Assembly: GCA_051418075.1 (NCBI GenBank)
Contig: JBPRGG010000141.1
Location: 1-57,763, forward strand
DNA length: 57,763 nt
Source of the DNA: JBPRGG01 sp051418075
GTDB taxonomy: Bacteria > Bacteroidota > Bacteroidia > Cytophagales > Cyclobacteriaceae
Direction: 5' to 3'
In this document: one piece after another, positions 1 to 8,425 of the stretch
How positions within the stretch are numbered: position 1 is the stretch's first letter
How the letters are laid out: each line of letters begins with the position of its first letter
The notes under the pieces: model-generated
Told to the model about the DNA's origin: nothing
What the model saw: the letters and a program-made list of their open reading frames with translations, nothing else
Databases searched by the model: none
Made by a program: the position numbers and the translations under genes

Positions 1-2
1 GG

Positions 3-332
3 GCTACATGGTGTGGCCCCTGTAAAGTGGAGTTTGAACATGAGTCAGCCTTACGAAAAGTTCTAAAGGAAAATAATATTCAATTGATGTACATTTCCAT
101 TGACAGGGATGATTATGCTGAAAGATGGAAGAATATGATCAAATTTTATGATCTGGAAGGATATCACATCCGGGCAAACAAGAAGCTACAGGAAGATTTG
201 CGTAAAATAAACGGAAAGAACCTGAGTATACCATGGTATATTCTAATTGATGATGAAGGTAATATTGTAGAAAGGCATGCGAATAAACCTTCTCAATTAA
301 AAGCGTTAGAAGAAGAAATTAATAGATTATAA
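3..332 (+). CDS. TlpA-like thioredoxin-fold protein, 3' part
   Basis: The reading frame is open from the window edge, so the N-terminus is missing. The first visible residues are ATWCGPCK, the CxxC redox motif of thioredoxin-fold proteins. Later comes IPWYILIDDEGNIV, which contains the cis-proline (IP) and the strand that follow in TlpA/ResA-type proteins. Known members are exported or membrane-anchored disulfide reductases; whether this one is exported cannot be seen because the start is outside the window. The stop is 11 bases before the next gene on the same strand, so the two are probably co-transcribed. Family is confident, exact substrate unknown. Confidence 0.88.
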   Translation, partial: ATWCGPCKVEFEHESALRKVLKENNIQLMYISIDRDDYAERWKNMIKFYDLEGYHIRANKKLQEDLRKINGKNLSIPWYILIDDEGNIVERHANKPSQLKALEEEINRL

Positions 333-343
333 TACCTGATATA

Positions 344-3274
344 ATGTTATACACTATAGGGAAGTATTATAAAATCTCAAAAAAAAAGAAAAGCAGGTAT
401 TTTTTCCTGCTATTTTATGTTTATATCTTCTTTTCGCCATTGACAGTATTGCCTTTCACTACCCTACTGGCAGAAAGTTCCCAATATTTGGCAAAATATC
501 AGGCTTCGGAATTGGGATATAATCATATAAACAGTGACTGGTTCTTATCCAACAGTGATTTGAAAAATGAAAATTCAACTCATAACATGACAATGCCATC
601 CAACAGGATGAAAAACAATGATAATTTTACTGACTCAATTTCTTATAATTATGCTGAAAAAATTTACCTGCAGTTAGACGGTAAAGTATATACAACAGGT
701 AACACTATTTGGTTCAAAGCCATAGTTCTACGTGCACAGAATCATGTCCCTTCTACCTTAAGTGGTGTATTAAATGTGGAATTAATTAGTTCGGGTAAAA
801 AGATCCTGGAAAAGAAGTTAATCAAGCTGGAAAACGGTATAGGGCAAGGGTTTTTCGAACTGGATGCATTTTATCAGGAAGGAACCTACCTGGTTAGAGC
901 ATATACGAATTGGAATAAAAATTTTGGAGCAGATTTTTTCTTTGAAGAATACATTCAGGTTTTTAACGACAAGAAGAAGCTTAAGCCAATTAACAATATA
1001 AACCTAATAAAAGAGGAATCAAATATTAATCTTTTAGAAGCAAGCTTTTATCCCCTTGAAATTGATAGTCTACACAAAAGCAAGCTGAAAATATTAGTTA
1101 CTCTTGATAATAAAGAAGATTCTCTTTATCTAAAAAAAGAGAAAGATAATATGTACCAGCTTGATTATAAATTCCCGGTTGAAAGTCAATTTGTCAAGCT
1201 GCAAATGGAAACTGAAAACAACCTTAAATATGCTAAAACCATTGTTTTAAATGAAGAATATATTGATTTACAGTTTTTACCAGAAAGCGGTGAATTAGTA
1301 CATGGATTAAGTAGTAAAGTAGGTTTCAAGGCTTTAGATGCACAAGGAAAAGGCAAGTTAATTCAGGGAGATATTGTAGATGAACATGACTCTCTGATGG
1401 CATCATTCAAAAGCAACTCACTTGGAATGGGGAGTTTCATATTAAATAACCCGGATAGCCTCAAAAGATATTATGCCCGAATAAAAACCAACTGGCAAAC
1501 TTTATTATACCCATTACCTGATGTGGCTCCCACAGGAAATGTTTTGTCGATTGTAAAGCAGGATGAAAACATACTTATTACGGCCCAGTCAAGTTATTTA
1601 AATAACGACAGCATCTACCTGGATGTTTTCTGTCGAGGTGTGAGGCTCTATCAAATTAAAGCTGTTCTCACCTATTTTGGAACATATAAACTAATGATGC
1701 CCAGCAAGAAACTTCCTGAAGGCATCATCTCCTTTACCATGATGGACCATGCCGGACATCCAATTGCCCAGCGAATCTACTTTAACCAAAGACCAGAATC
1801 CAGAGTTAACATTCATCTCACGGCTAATAAAGTTCATTATAAACAACGTGAATTAACCCATCTGACCATTGAGACTACTGATTTCGATGATCAACCACTT
1901 CCTGCAAACTTGTCCTTACTTGTAATTAACAAACAACAATTGGGGGAAATACAGCATCAACGTCAAAATATATTAACCTATTTTTTGCTTGATTCGGAGT
2001 TAAAAGGGGAGATAGAAAACCCAGGATTTTATTTCAACCTGGATAGTAGCATGCACCATCATCTTGATGCTTTGATGCTTACACAAGGATGGAGGAAATA
2101 TAAATACTTCAAAGAGAAAGTGGGACTGACTTATCTACCAGAAACCAAACTTTCCTTGACTGGAAATGTAAGCAGTGTATTCTCCAGGAAAAAGAAAAAA
2201 CCTGCGAAAGTGACGCTGATGACCTTCGGCAGTAATGCATCAGTTTATACCCAGGTAGCCGACAGCCTGGGCAATTTCAAATTTGATCTAAATGATGTAT
2301 ATGGACAAAAGGTGAATATATTGATCCAAAGCGCGAAGCTATCAGGTAAAAAAATGAACTATAATGTGCATTTGGATAAAAAAGAATCGCCCCTGGTATA
2401 TTTTGATATGGCCAAAACTGTAGTTGAATTAGATAGCGGTTTAGATAATTTCGTCAGCAAAGACATTCAGCGAAATAAAATAGAAGATGCTTTTTCCCCA
2501 CAATCTGGAAGTTTTCTTTTAGATGAAGTGGAGGTTACAGGTTACAAGCTTACTCCTGAGCGTGAAAAAGTATTGGTAGAATATGGAGAAACTGATGTAT
2601 TAATAGACGGAAATTCTATTCAGGAAGAAGAGCAAAAATGGTCAACTGGCTTATATCATGTTCTCAAAATGAGCTTTCCGGAAAAGATACAAATAGTTAG
2701 GCGTTCTGACGGGACTTTGTATGCCAAAGCACACAATGATTTAATGAACTTCTTTGTAGTTGATGGTACTCCAATGATGCTTTGGGAGTATTCCCTTATC
2801 CCCAATATTCCACCGAGTGAAGTAATTAGTGTTGAAATTATTGAATATGCAAATAATGTAAAAGATATATTTTGTAAATTATATCCACCGAGTTGTGCCT
2901 ATGCGCCAGAACAAGGCAACATTATTGCAATTTATACCCGTGGTGGAAAAGGACTATATGGAGCAACCAAACCGGTAGGAATCGTTCGAACTGCCATTCC
3001 TGTATTTTCTGCGCCCCGTGAATTTTATACACCTAAATATGATAATTCCCAATCGAATGACTTAAACAATAAACCTGATCTAAGGGCTTTGATCAATTGG
3101 GAGCCTGAATTAAAAACAGATACTGGCGGCAGAGCAACAGCCTCATTTTACAATGCTGATAATGTCGGAAAAGTGATTGTAGTAGTAGAAGCGGTTTCAG
3201 CAAATGGCGCAATTGGTTACCAGGAGATTGAATATGAAATAGAAGGAAAGGAGGTTATAATTTTTGGTAATTGA
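344..3274 (+). CDS. Large secreted A2M-like protein with degenerate TonB-plug domain
   Basis: The product has 976 residues. A lysine-rich start (KKKKSR) is followed by a hydrophobic segment at about 20-42, so a signal peptide or anchor is likely. Residues about 105-205 carry the QLDGKVYTTGNTIWFKA type of motif seen in macroglobulin MG2 domains. Residues about 725-875 (LDEVEVTGYKL, then FFVVDGTPM and EVISVEIIE) look like a TonB-receptor plug, but no beta-barrel follows. Near the C-terminus, TDTGGRATASFYNAD resembles the bait-region side of alpha-2-macroglobulin-like proteins. Such hybrids are common and poorly characterised in Bacteroidota and are expected in the periplasm or outer membrane. 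It follows the thioredoxin gene by 11 bases. No terminator with a T-run was seen downstream. Confidence 0.8.
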   Translation: MLYTIGKYYKISKKKKSRYFFLLFYVYIFFSPLTVLPFTTLLAESSQYLAKYQASELGYNHINSDWFLSNSDLKNENSTHNMTMPSNRMKNNDNFTDSISYNYAEKIYLQLDGKVYTTGNTIWFKAIVLRAQNHVPSTLSGVLNVELISSGKKILEKKLIKLENGIGQGFFELDAFYQEGTYLVRAYTNWNKNFGADFFFEEYIQVFNDKKKLKPINNINLIKEESNINLLEASFYPLEIDSLHKSKLKILVTLDNKEDSLYLKKEKDNMYQLDYKFPVESQFVKLQMETENNLKYAKTIVLNEEYIDLQFLPESGELVHGLSSKVGFKALDAQGKGKLIQGDIVDEHDSLMASFKSNSLGMGSFILNNPDSLKRYYARIKTNWQTLLYPLPDVAPTGNVLSIVKQDENILITAQSSYLNNDSIYLDVFCRGVRLYQIKAVLTYFGTYKLMMPSKKLPEGIISFTMMDHAGHPIAQRIYFNQRPESRVNIHLTANKVHYKQRELTHLTIETTDFDDQPLPANLSLLVINKQQLGEIQHQRQNILTYFLLDSELKGEIENPGFYFNLDSSMHHHLDALMLTQGWRKYKYFKEKVGLTYLPETKLSLTGNVSSVFSRKKKKPAKVTLMTFGSNASVYTQVADSLGNFKFDLNDVYGQKVNILIQSAKLSGKKMNYNVHLDKKESPLVYFDMAKTVVELDSGLDNFVSKDIQRNKIEDAFSPQSGSFLLDEVEVTGYKLTPEREKVLVEYGETDVLIDGNSIQEEEQKWSTGLYHVLKMSFPEKIQIVRRSDGTLYAKAHNDLMNFFVVDGTPMMLWEYSLIPNIPPSEVISVEIIEYANNVKDIFCKLYPPSCAYAPEQGNIIAIYTRGGKGLYGATKPVGIVRTAIPVFSAPREFYTPKYDNSQSNDLNNKPDLRALINWEPELKTDTGGRATASFYNADNVGKVIVVVEAVSANGAIGYQEIEYEIEGKEVIIFGN

Positions 3275-3938
3275 AGCGTGAATCACAGGGAAAATTAAAT
3301 CATGATTTAAAAGCCATTTTGTGGATGAAAAAGAAAACTTACTCATGGCATTACTTATAAAGTTGAGCCTAAATACATAGTTTATAAACTTGTAATATAG
3401 TGAGTTCTCTTTTTTAATCGGTTGTCTTTAATAAAAAAGTTTGAACCAAAATAAGAAATATATAAAGTAAATTTTTTGGGATGATTTTATTGAGGGCTAT
3501 AAAAAAATTAACCCTGGGGCCGTATACCACAGGGCTAATTATCAACCTTAAAATAAACTCAAAAAAAACAAACTTTTGAAAGCAAAAACTCAGTCTAATT
3601 TTCCATCAAAAATTTATGAGTAACCTAAACGCTGTAAAGATATATCGGATTTTAGATTGCACAAAAAAAATCAAAATCTTTTTTCTGTACGTGTAATAAT
3701 TTCTTTAAAATGTTATAAAAATACATGCAAAAATATCACTATGGTGCCTTTTGAGTACACAAGCACCTGTAAAGTTGACGTAACATATGATGTTTATTTT
3801 TAATATTTGATCCATTTCTTCCTGTTTTTTTTGAGTTAATTACATCAAGCAACCCAAAACATGATATTTGTCAGTATTTTATCTTTGCGGTTTTTCTCAC
3901 CTGTCAGATTGGAGATTATTTAGCTGTAATTAATTCAA
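3275..3938. other. Long AT-rich non-coding stretch
   Basis: No convincing coding frame was found on either strand. A short hairpin (CCCTG at 3512-3516 with CAGGG at 3530-3534) has no T-run. A TATCTTTG box at 3880-3887 fits the Bacteroidota -7 motif but has no TTG at the right distance and no gene after it on the plus strand. The stretch may be a decayed gene or spacer. Confidence 0.5.
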
Positions 3939-4100
3939 TTATCTGCTTACCAATAGGATCAGACCAAACGAAATAACCAGCAACCAATAGTCATAAATCT
4001 TAAGAAAATCGATCATTAAAATATCCATATGGGCCAGTATGCTCAAGCCTGCCAGTACTACGGCTATACCTTTAATTAAAGATCTGGTTTTTCTGCTCAT
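3939..4100 (-). CDS. Small two-helix membrane protein, 53 aa
   Basis: An ATG at 4100 (minus strand) opens a 54-codon frame ending TAA at 3939. The peptide begins MSRKTRSLIKGIAVVLAGLS and ends LLVISFGLILLVSR. It has a basic N-terminus, a hydrophobic segment at about 9-23, a short linker with charged residues (DFLKIYDY) and a second hydrophobic segment at about 37-51, ending in arginine. This pattern of two helices with positive ends is typical of real small inner-membrane proteins. No function is recognised. It is divergent from the threonylcarbamoyl-AMP synthase gene, 116 bases away. Confidence 0.62.
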   Translation of the reverse strand: MSRKTRSLIKGIAVVLAGLSILAHMDILMIDFLKIYDYWLLVISFGLILLVSR

Positions 4101-4181
4101 TATTTTTTATATTTTGATTTCCTGATGCCTTAAAGATAAAATTTACCAGTTAAAATAAACATTTATTAATGATATAAATCG

Positions 4182-4189
4182 TACATTCG
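4182..4189 (+). promoter_or_regulatory. Candidate -7 box of the sua5 promoter
   Basis: TACATTCG is one base from the Bacteroidota consensus TAnnTTTG and is followed by GC, as in the lhgO promoter. It lies 27 bases before the ATG. No clear -33 TTG is present, so this is a partial match. Confidence 0.4.
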
Positions 4190-4216
4190 CACTGGCAAAA
4201 AAATAGTCTTTTCCCC

Positions 4217-5173
4217 ATGGCAGAGATTGGCCAAGACATTGACAAAGCAAAAGCCTTATTAGAAGCTGGTGAACTGGTGGCTATTCCTACAGAGACTGTT
4301 TATGGATTGGCTGGAAATGCATTTTTAGCCGATGCAGTAGCTAAAATTTTTCAAGTTAAGAATCGCCCTGCTTTTAATCCTTTAATCTTACATTCCAACC
4401 ATCTGGAAAAAGTCAAAAAATATGTAAAACAAATTCCTGATCCGGCCATAGCACTGGCTCAGGAATTTTGGCCGGGACCATTGACCATGTTATTTGAAAA
4501 GCAGGATCTGGTACCAGGCCTTGTAACTGCTGGCCTGGAAACAGTGGCAGTTCGAATCCCAAAACATGAACTAACCCTTCAACTGCTGGAAGCAATTGAA
4601 TTCCCCCTGGCTGCTCCCAGCGCCAACCCATTTGGCTATATAAGCCCTACCAGGGCCTATCATGTAAATCAGCAATTAGGAGATAAGATTCCCTATATAC
4701 TTGATGGAGGAGCCTGTAAAATAGGTATTGAATCTACCATTGTAGGCTTTGAAGCAGACCAGGTGGTGGTATTTCGTTTGGGAGGAACCAGTATTGAGGA
4801 AATTGAAAGGATCACAGGTCCGGTAAAGGTGATGCCTCATTCTTCTTCCCAACCCAAATCTCCTGGCATGTTAAAAAGTCACTATGCCCCTCTTAAACAG
4901 CTAATATTGGGAAATATCGAGGAACTGATCAAGCATCATAAGCACAGTAGCTTTGGCATTATCTCATTCAGGGAAACTTATCCTCAATTGGCATCGGAAA
5001 ATCAGGTAGTTCTTTCCGAATCTGGAGATATGTTGGAGGCTGCCACCCGCTTGTTTGATGGATTAAGACATTTAGACAAATTACCAATAAATTATATATT
5101 TGCGGAACTGTTACCTGATCATGGATTAGGCAGGGCCATTAATGACAGGCTGAGACGGGCTGCTGTAAAATAA
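4217..5173 (+). CDS. sua5: L-threonylcarbamoyladenylate synthase (Sua5/YwlC type)
   Basis: The enzyme makes threonylcarbamoyl-AMP from threonine, bicarbonate and ATP, the first step of the t6A modification of ANN-decoding tRNAs. The product has 318 residues. The YrdC-like domain fills about 10-200, with the family motifs AIPTETVYGLAGNA, KIFQVKNRPAFNPLILH and PLAAPSANPFGYISPT. A C-terminal SUA5 domain (about 205-317) follows, starting near SPGMLKSHYAP, so this is the long Sua5 form and not the short TsaC form. The gene stands alone, with pgk starting 135 bases later on the same strand. Confidence 0.95.
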   Translation: MAEIGQDIDKAKALLEAGELVAIPTETVYGLAGNAFLADAVAKIFQVKNRPAFNPLILHSNHLEKVKKYVKQIPDPAIALAQEFWPGPLTMLFEKQDLVPGLVTAGLETVAVRIPKHELTLQLLEAIEFPLAAPSANPFGYISPTRAYHVNQQLGDKIPYILDGGACKIGIESTIVGFEADQVVVFRLGGTSIEEIERITGPVKVMPHSSSQPKSPGMLKSHYAPLKQLILGNIEELIKHHKHSSFGIISFRETYPQLASENQVVLSESGDMLEAATRLFDGLRHLDKLPINYIFAELLPDHGLGRAINDRLRRAAVK

Positions 5174-5308
5174 GGCCTAACTTTTTTAAAGTGGCATGAT
5201 TTTATAAATAGATAATATAAATTATTTCAACTTTAGAATTAATTGAATAAAATTTAATTCGCATGGGCAAATCATTTTTATGTTTAATCAATATTTAACC
5301 ACAACTTT

Positions 5309-6496
5309 ATGAAGACAATAGATCAATTTAATTTTTCTGGGAAAAAAGCCCTGATCAGGGTTGATTTCAATGTTCCCCTCAATGAAAAGCATGAAATTAC
5401 CGACGATAATCGTATAAGAGCCGCATTACCCACAATAAAAAAGATATTGGATGATGGAGGTGCTGTCATATTAATGTCCCATTTAGGTCGTCCCAAGGAA
5501 GGACCAGAAGAAAAATTCTCCCTGAAACACATTGTGCCCCACCTTTCGAATAAATTAGGGGTACAGGTGCAATTTGCCAATGACTGCATTGGTCAGGAGG
5601 CTGCAGATAAAGCCCAGGCATTAAAATCTGGTGACGTTTTGCTGTTGGAAAACGTTCGTTTTTACAAGCAGGAAACCAAAGGGGATGAAGAGTTCGCTCA
5701 AAAGCTGGCTTCTTTAGGTGATGTGTATGTAAATGATGCTTTTGGAACAGCACACCGGGCTCATGCATCCACCACCATTGCAGCTAACTATTTCCAGGAT
5801 AAGTTTGCCGGATACCTGCTTTATGCTGAAGTGGAAAATGCCAGGAAAGTTCTGGGAAGCGCAGCCAAGCCATTCACTGCCATTATGGGGGGTGCCAAAA
5901 TCTCTGATAAGATTCAGGTTATTGAAAACCTGCTGGACCAGGTAGATAACCTGATTATTGGTGGCGGTATGTCTTATACCTTCTTCAAGGCTATGGGGGG
6001 GCAGGTCGGTTCTTCTTTGGTGGAAGAAGACAAACTGGATCTTGCCAATCAGCTTATCAGGAAAGCCAAAGAAAAGAATGTGGACCTGAAGTTGCCCATT
6101 GACTCTGTAATTGCTGATAAATTTGATAATGATGCCAATACTGAAGTGGCAAACAATAATATGATCAAAGAGGGATGGATGGGATTGGATATAGGACCAG
6201 AAGCTACAGAAGTGTTTTCTAAAACCATTGAAGAATCCAAAACCATTCTTTGGAATGGTCCCATGGGCGTATTTGAAAAGCCCAATTTTGCCAAAGGAAC
6301 CAAAGCCATTGCCGAAGCAGTAGTAAAAGCTACTGAAAAAGGTGCTTTTTCCCTGATCGGTGGTGGTGATTCTGCCGCAGCAGTGAATTCATTGGGTTAC
6401 GGAGATAAAGTATCTTATGTATCTACCGGGGGGGGCGCTTTGTTGGAATACATGGAAGGAAAAACCCTTCCCGGAGTGGCAGCCCTGGAAAAATAA
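5309..6496 (+). CDS. pgk: Phosphoglycerate kinase
   Basis: The enzyme converts 1,3-bisphosphoglycerate and ADP to 3-phosphoglycerate and ATP in glycolysis, in the cytosol. The 395-residue length is normal. Visible motifs are KKALIRVDFNVPLN at the N-terminus, the substrate-binding SHLGRPKEG, DVYVNDAFGTAHRAHAST, MGGAKISDKI, and the nucleotide-binding WNGPMGVFE and GGGDSAAAV near the C-terminus. It is followed by a strong hairpin terminator that also serves the convergent glnS gene. Confidence 0.98.
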   Translation: MKTIDQFNFSGKKALIRVDFNVPLNEKHEITDDNRIRAALPTIKKILDDGGAVILMSHLGRPKEGPEEKFSLKHIVPHLSNKLGVQVQFANDCIGQEAADKAQALKSGDVLLLENVRFYKQETKGDEEFAQKLASLGDVYVNDAFGTAHRAHASTTIAANYFQDKFAGYLLYAEVENARKVLGSAAKPFTAIMGGAKISDKIQVIENLLDQVDNLIIGGGMSYTFFKAMGGQVGSSLVEEDKLDLANQLIRKAKEKNVDLKLPIDSVIADKFDNDANTEVANNNMIKEGWMGLDIGPEATEVFSKTIEESKTILWNGPMGVFEKPNFAKGTKAIAEAVVKATEKGAFSLIGGGDSAAAVNSLGYGDKVSYVSTGGGALLEYMEGKTLPGVAALEK

Positions 6497-6524
6497 TCCA
6501 GAAAAATAGAAAAATTTTTATTTT

Positions 6525-6556
6525 AAAAGCTGCCAGTGTAATCACTGGCAGCTTTT
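6525..6556. terminator. Bidirectional terminator between pgk and glnS
   Basis: A perfect 14-bp stem (6525-6538 with 6543-6556) has a 4-base loop, an A-run on the left and a T-run on the right. It lies between the convergent stop codons and can end transcription from both sides. Confidence 0.93.
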
Positions 6557-6566
6557 AATTTTTATA

Positions 6567-8285
6567 TTATGCCCTGTCCTTGATCTTGGCCCAGGTATCT
6601 CTTAATGTAACAGTTCGGTTGATTACCAGATGTTCCTGGCTGCTGTCTTTTAGATCAATGCAAAAATATCCGATTCTTTGAAACTGGAAGCGATCTCCTG
6701 GCTTGGCTTCTCTCAAACTCGGTTCTACTTTGCATTTTTGCAGAACTTCCAGCGATTTGGGATTGATAAAATCCTTGTAGTCAAAGTCTTTTTTGGCTGC
6801 AGGGTCTTCATCAACGAATAGCCTGTCATAGAGCCTTACTTCTGCATCTATCGCATGTGGAATAGAAACCCAGTGCAGGGTGCCTTTTACTTTTCGCTGG
6901 CTTCCACTGCCACTGCCACTTTTGCTTTCCGGATCATAGGTACACTGTAACTCGATGATTCTGTCTGTCTCAGGATCTTTAATCACTTCTTCGCACTTGA
7001 TTATATAAGCATTTTTCAGCCTTACTTCTTTGCCCGGTGAAAGTCTGAAGAACTTTTTGGGAGGAAATTCTAAAAAATCATCCCGCTCAATGTAAATTTC
7101 CCGGCTAAATGGAAGCTTTCGATAGCCCATGGATGGATCTTCCTGGTTATTTTCGGCATCCATTTCCTCTACTTGTCCTTCAGGGTAATTGGTAATCACC
7201 ACTTTCAGAGGATTTAATACAGCCATTACGCGGGGAGCAGATTTATTCAGGTCTTCCCTCACACAATCTTCCAGTAATGCCACATCAATCAGGTTGTTTC
7301 GTTTGGCCACTCCAATACGATCAGAAAAATAGCGTATGGACTCAGGGGTGTAACCTCTTCTTCGTAACCCGGAAATAGTAGGCATACGGGGATCATCCCA
7401 ACCTTTTACGTAGCCACTATTGACCAGTTCCAGCAATTTCCGTTTACTCATTACTGTATAGCTTAAATTGAGCCGGGCAAATTCGATCTGCCGGGGGCGA
7501 TATTCGGTTTCAATAATGTTGTTCAGCAACCAATCATAAAGAGGACGATGTACCTCAAACTCCAGGGTACAGATGGAGTGGGTGATCCCTTCGATGTAAT
7601 CAGATTGTCCATGGGCAAAATCATACATAGGGTATATACACCATTTGTCACCGGTCCTGTGATGATGAGCAAATTTGATCCTGTATAAAACCGGATCCCG
7701 CATATGCATATTAGGGGAAGCCATATCAATTTTAGCCCGCAACAAACGAGATCCTTCTTTGAATTCTCCCGCTTTCATCCCCTGGAAAAGTTCCAGGTTT
7801 TCTTCTACTGATCGATCTCTGTATGGGCTGGGTTTACCCGGTTCTGTAGGGGTGCCACGGAAGGCTGCTATTTCTTCTGGAGAAAGATCACAGACAAAAG
7901 CTTTGCCCTTTTTAATCAAAATGATCGCATATTCATACAATTGATCAAAATAATCGGAAGCAAAAAATTCTCCATCCCAGTCAAAACCTAACCACTTCAC
8001 ATCGTTTCGGATAGAATCTACATATTCTACACTTTCTGTAACAGGATTGGTGTCATCAAATCTTAAATTACACTTGCCCTGGTATTTTTCAGCCAATCCA
8101 AAATTCAGGCATATAGATTTGGCGTGTCCAATATGCAGGTATCCATTGGGCTCAGGAGGAAAACGTGTATGGACCCTTTTATCATTTTTATTTTGTTTAA
8201 GGTCTTCTTCAATAATACCTTCAATAAAATTGAGGCTTTTACCTTCTGCCTTTCCTTCTGTATTTTCTTTCAGGTTGCTTTCCAT
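6567..8285 (-). CDS. glnS: Glutaminyl-tRNA synthetase
   Basis: The enzyme charges tRNA-Gln with glutamine. The 572-residue product carries the class I signature PPEPNGYLHIGHAKS (HIGH box) and the VMSKRKLL box (KMSKS equivalent), followed by the GlnRS/GluRS-type anticodon-binding beta-barrels. The GlnRS-typical LRFDDTNP and FEFEVHRPLYDWLL-like segments (here LEFEVHRPLYDWLL) are present. A serine-glycine repeat (GSGSGSQ) lies in the C-terminal barrel region and is a small lineage-specific insertion. Having GlnRS suggests direct charging of tRNA-Gln; gatCAB was not in the window. The start ATG at 8285 is the first in frame. Confidence 0.97.
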   Translation of the reverse strand: MESNLKENTEGKAEGKSLNFIEGIIEEDLKQNKNDKRVHTRFPPEPNGYLHIGHAKSICLNFGLAEKYQGKCNLRFDDTNPVTESVEYVDSIRNDVKWLGFDWDGEFFASDYFDQLYEYAIILIKKGKAFVCDLSPEEIAAFRGTPTEPGKPSPYRDRSVEENLELFQGMKAGEFKEGSRLLRAKIDMASPNMHMRDPVLYRIKFAHHHRTGDKWCIYPMYDFAHGQSDYIEGITHSICTLEFEVHRPLYDWLLNNIIETEYRPRQIEFARLNLSYTVMSKRKLLELVNSGYVKGWDDPRMPTISGLRRRGYTPESIRYFSDRIGVAKRNNLIDVALLEDCVREDLNKSAPRVMAVLNPLKVVITNYPEGQVEEMDAENNQEDPSMGYRKLPFSREIYIERDDFLEFPPKKFFRLSPGKEVRLKNAYIIKCEEVIKDPETDRIIELQCTYDPESKSGSGSGSQRKVKGTLHWVSIPHAIDAEVRLYDRLFVDEDPAAKKDFDYKDFINPKSLEVLQKCKVEPSLREAKPGDRFQFQRIGYFCIDLKDSSQEHLVINRTVTLRDTWAKIKDRA

Positions 8286-8425
8286 GAATATGAATTTATT
8301 AAATTTTTAAATGGATTCAATGGTTGTTAAAAACAAACAGGTCAATTATATCAAAAATCAATCAATAATTTAATATAATCCTAATAAATTTTTAAACGAA
8401 AGGTTTGGGCCTGTTAAAATAAAAG

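Noticed and set aside
3512..3534. Hairpin CCCTG/CAGGG in the first gap
   Set aside because: No T-run on either side, and more than 230 bases after the upstream stop, so it is not a clear terminator.
3880..3887. TATCTTTG box
   Set aside because: No TTG at 17-23 bases upstream and no gene after it on the same strand; the small gene nearby is on the other strand.
5466..5768. Long minus-strand frame inside pgk
   Set aside because: It is a shadow of the phosphoglycerate kinase codons, with no matching family.
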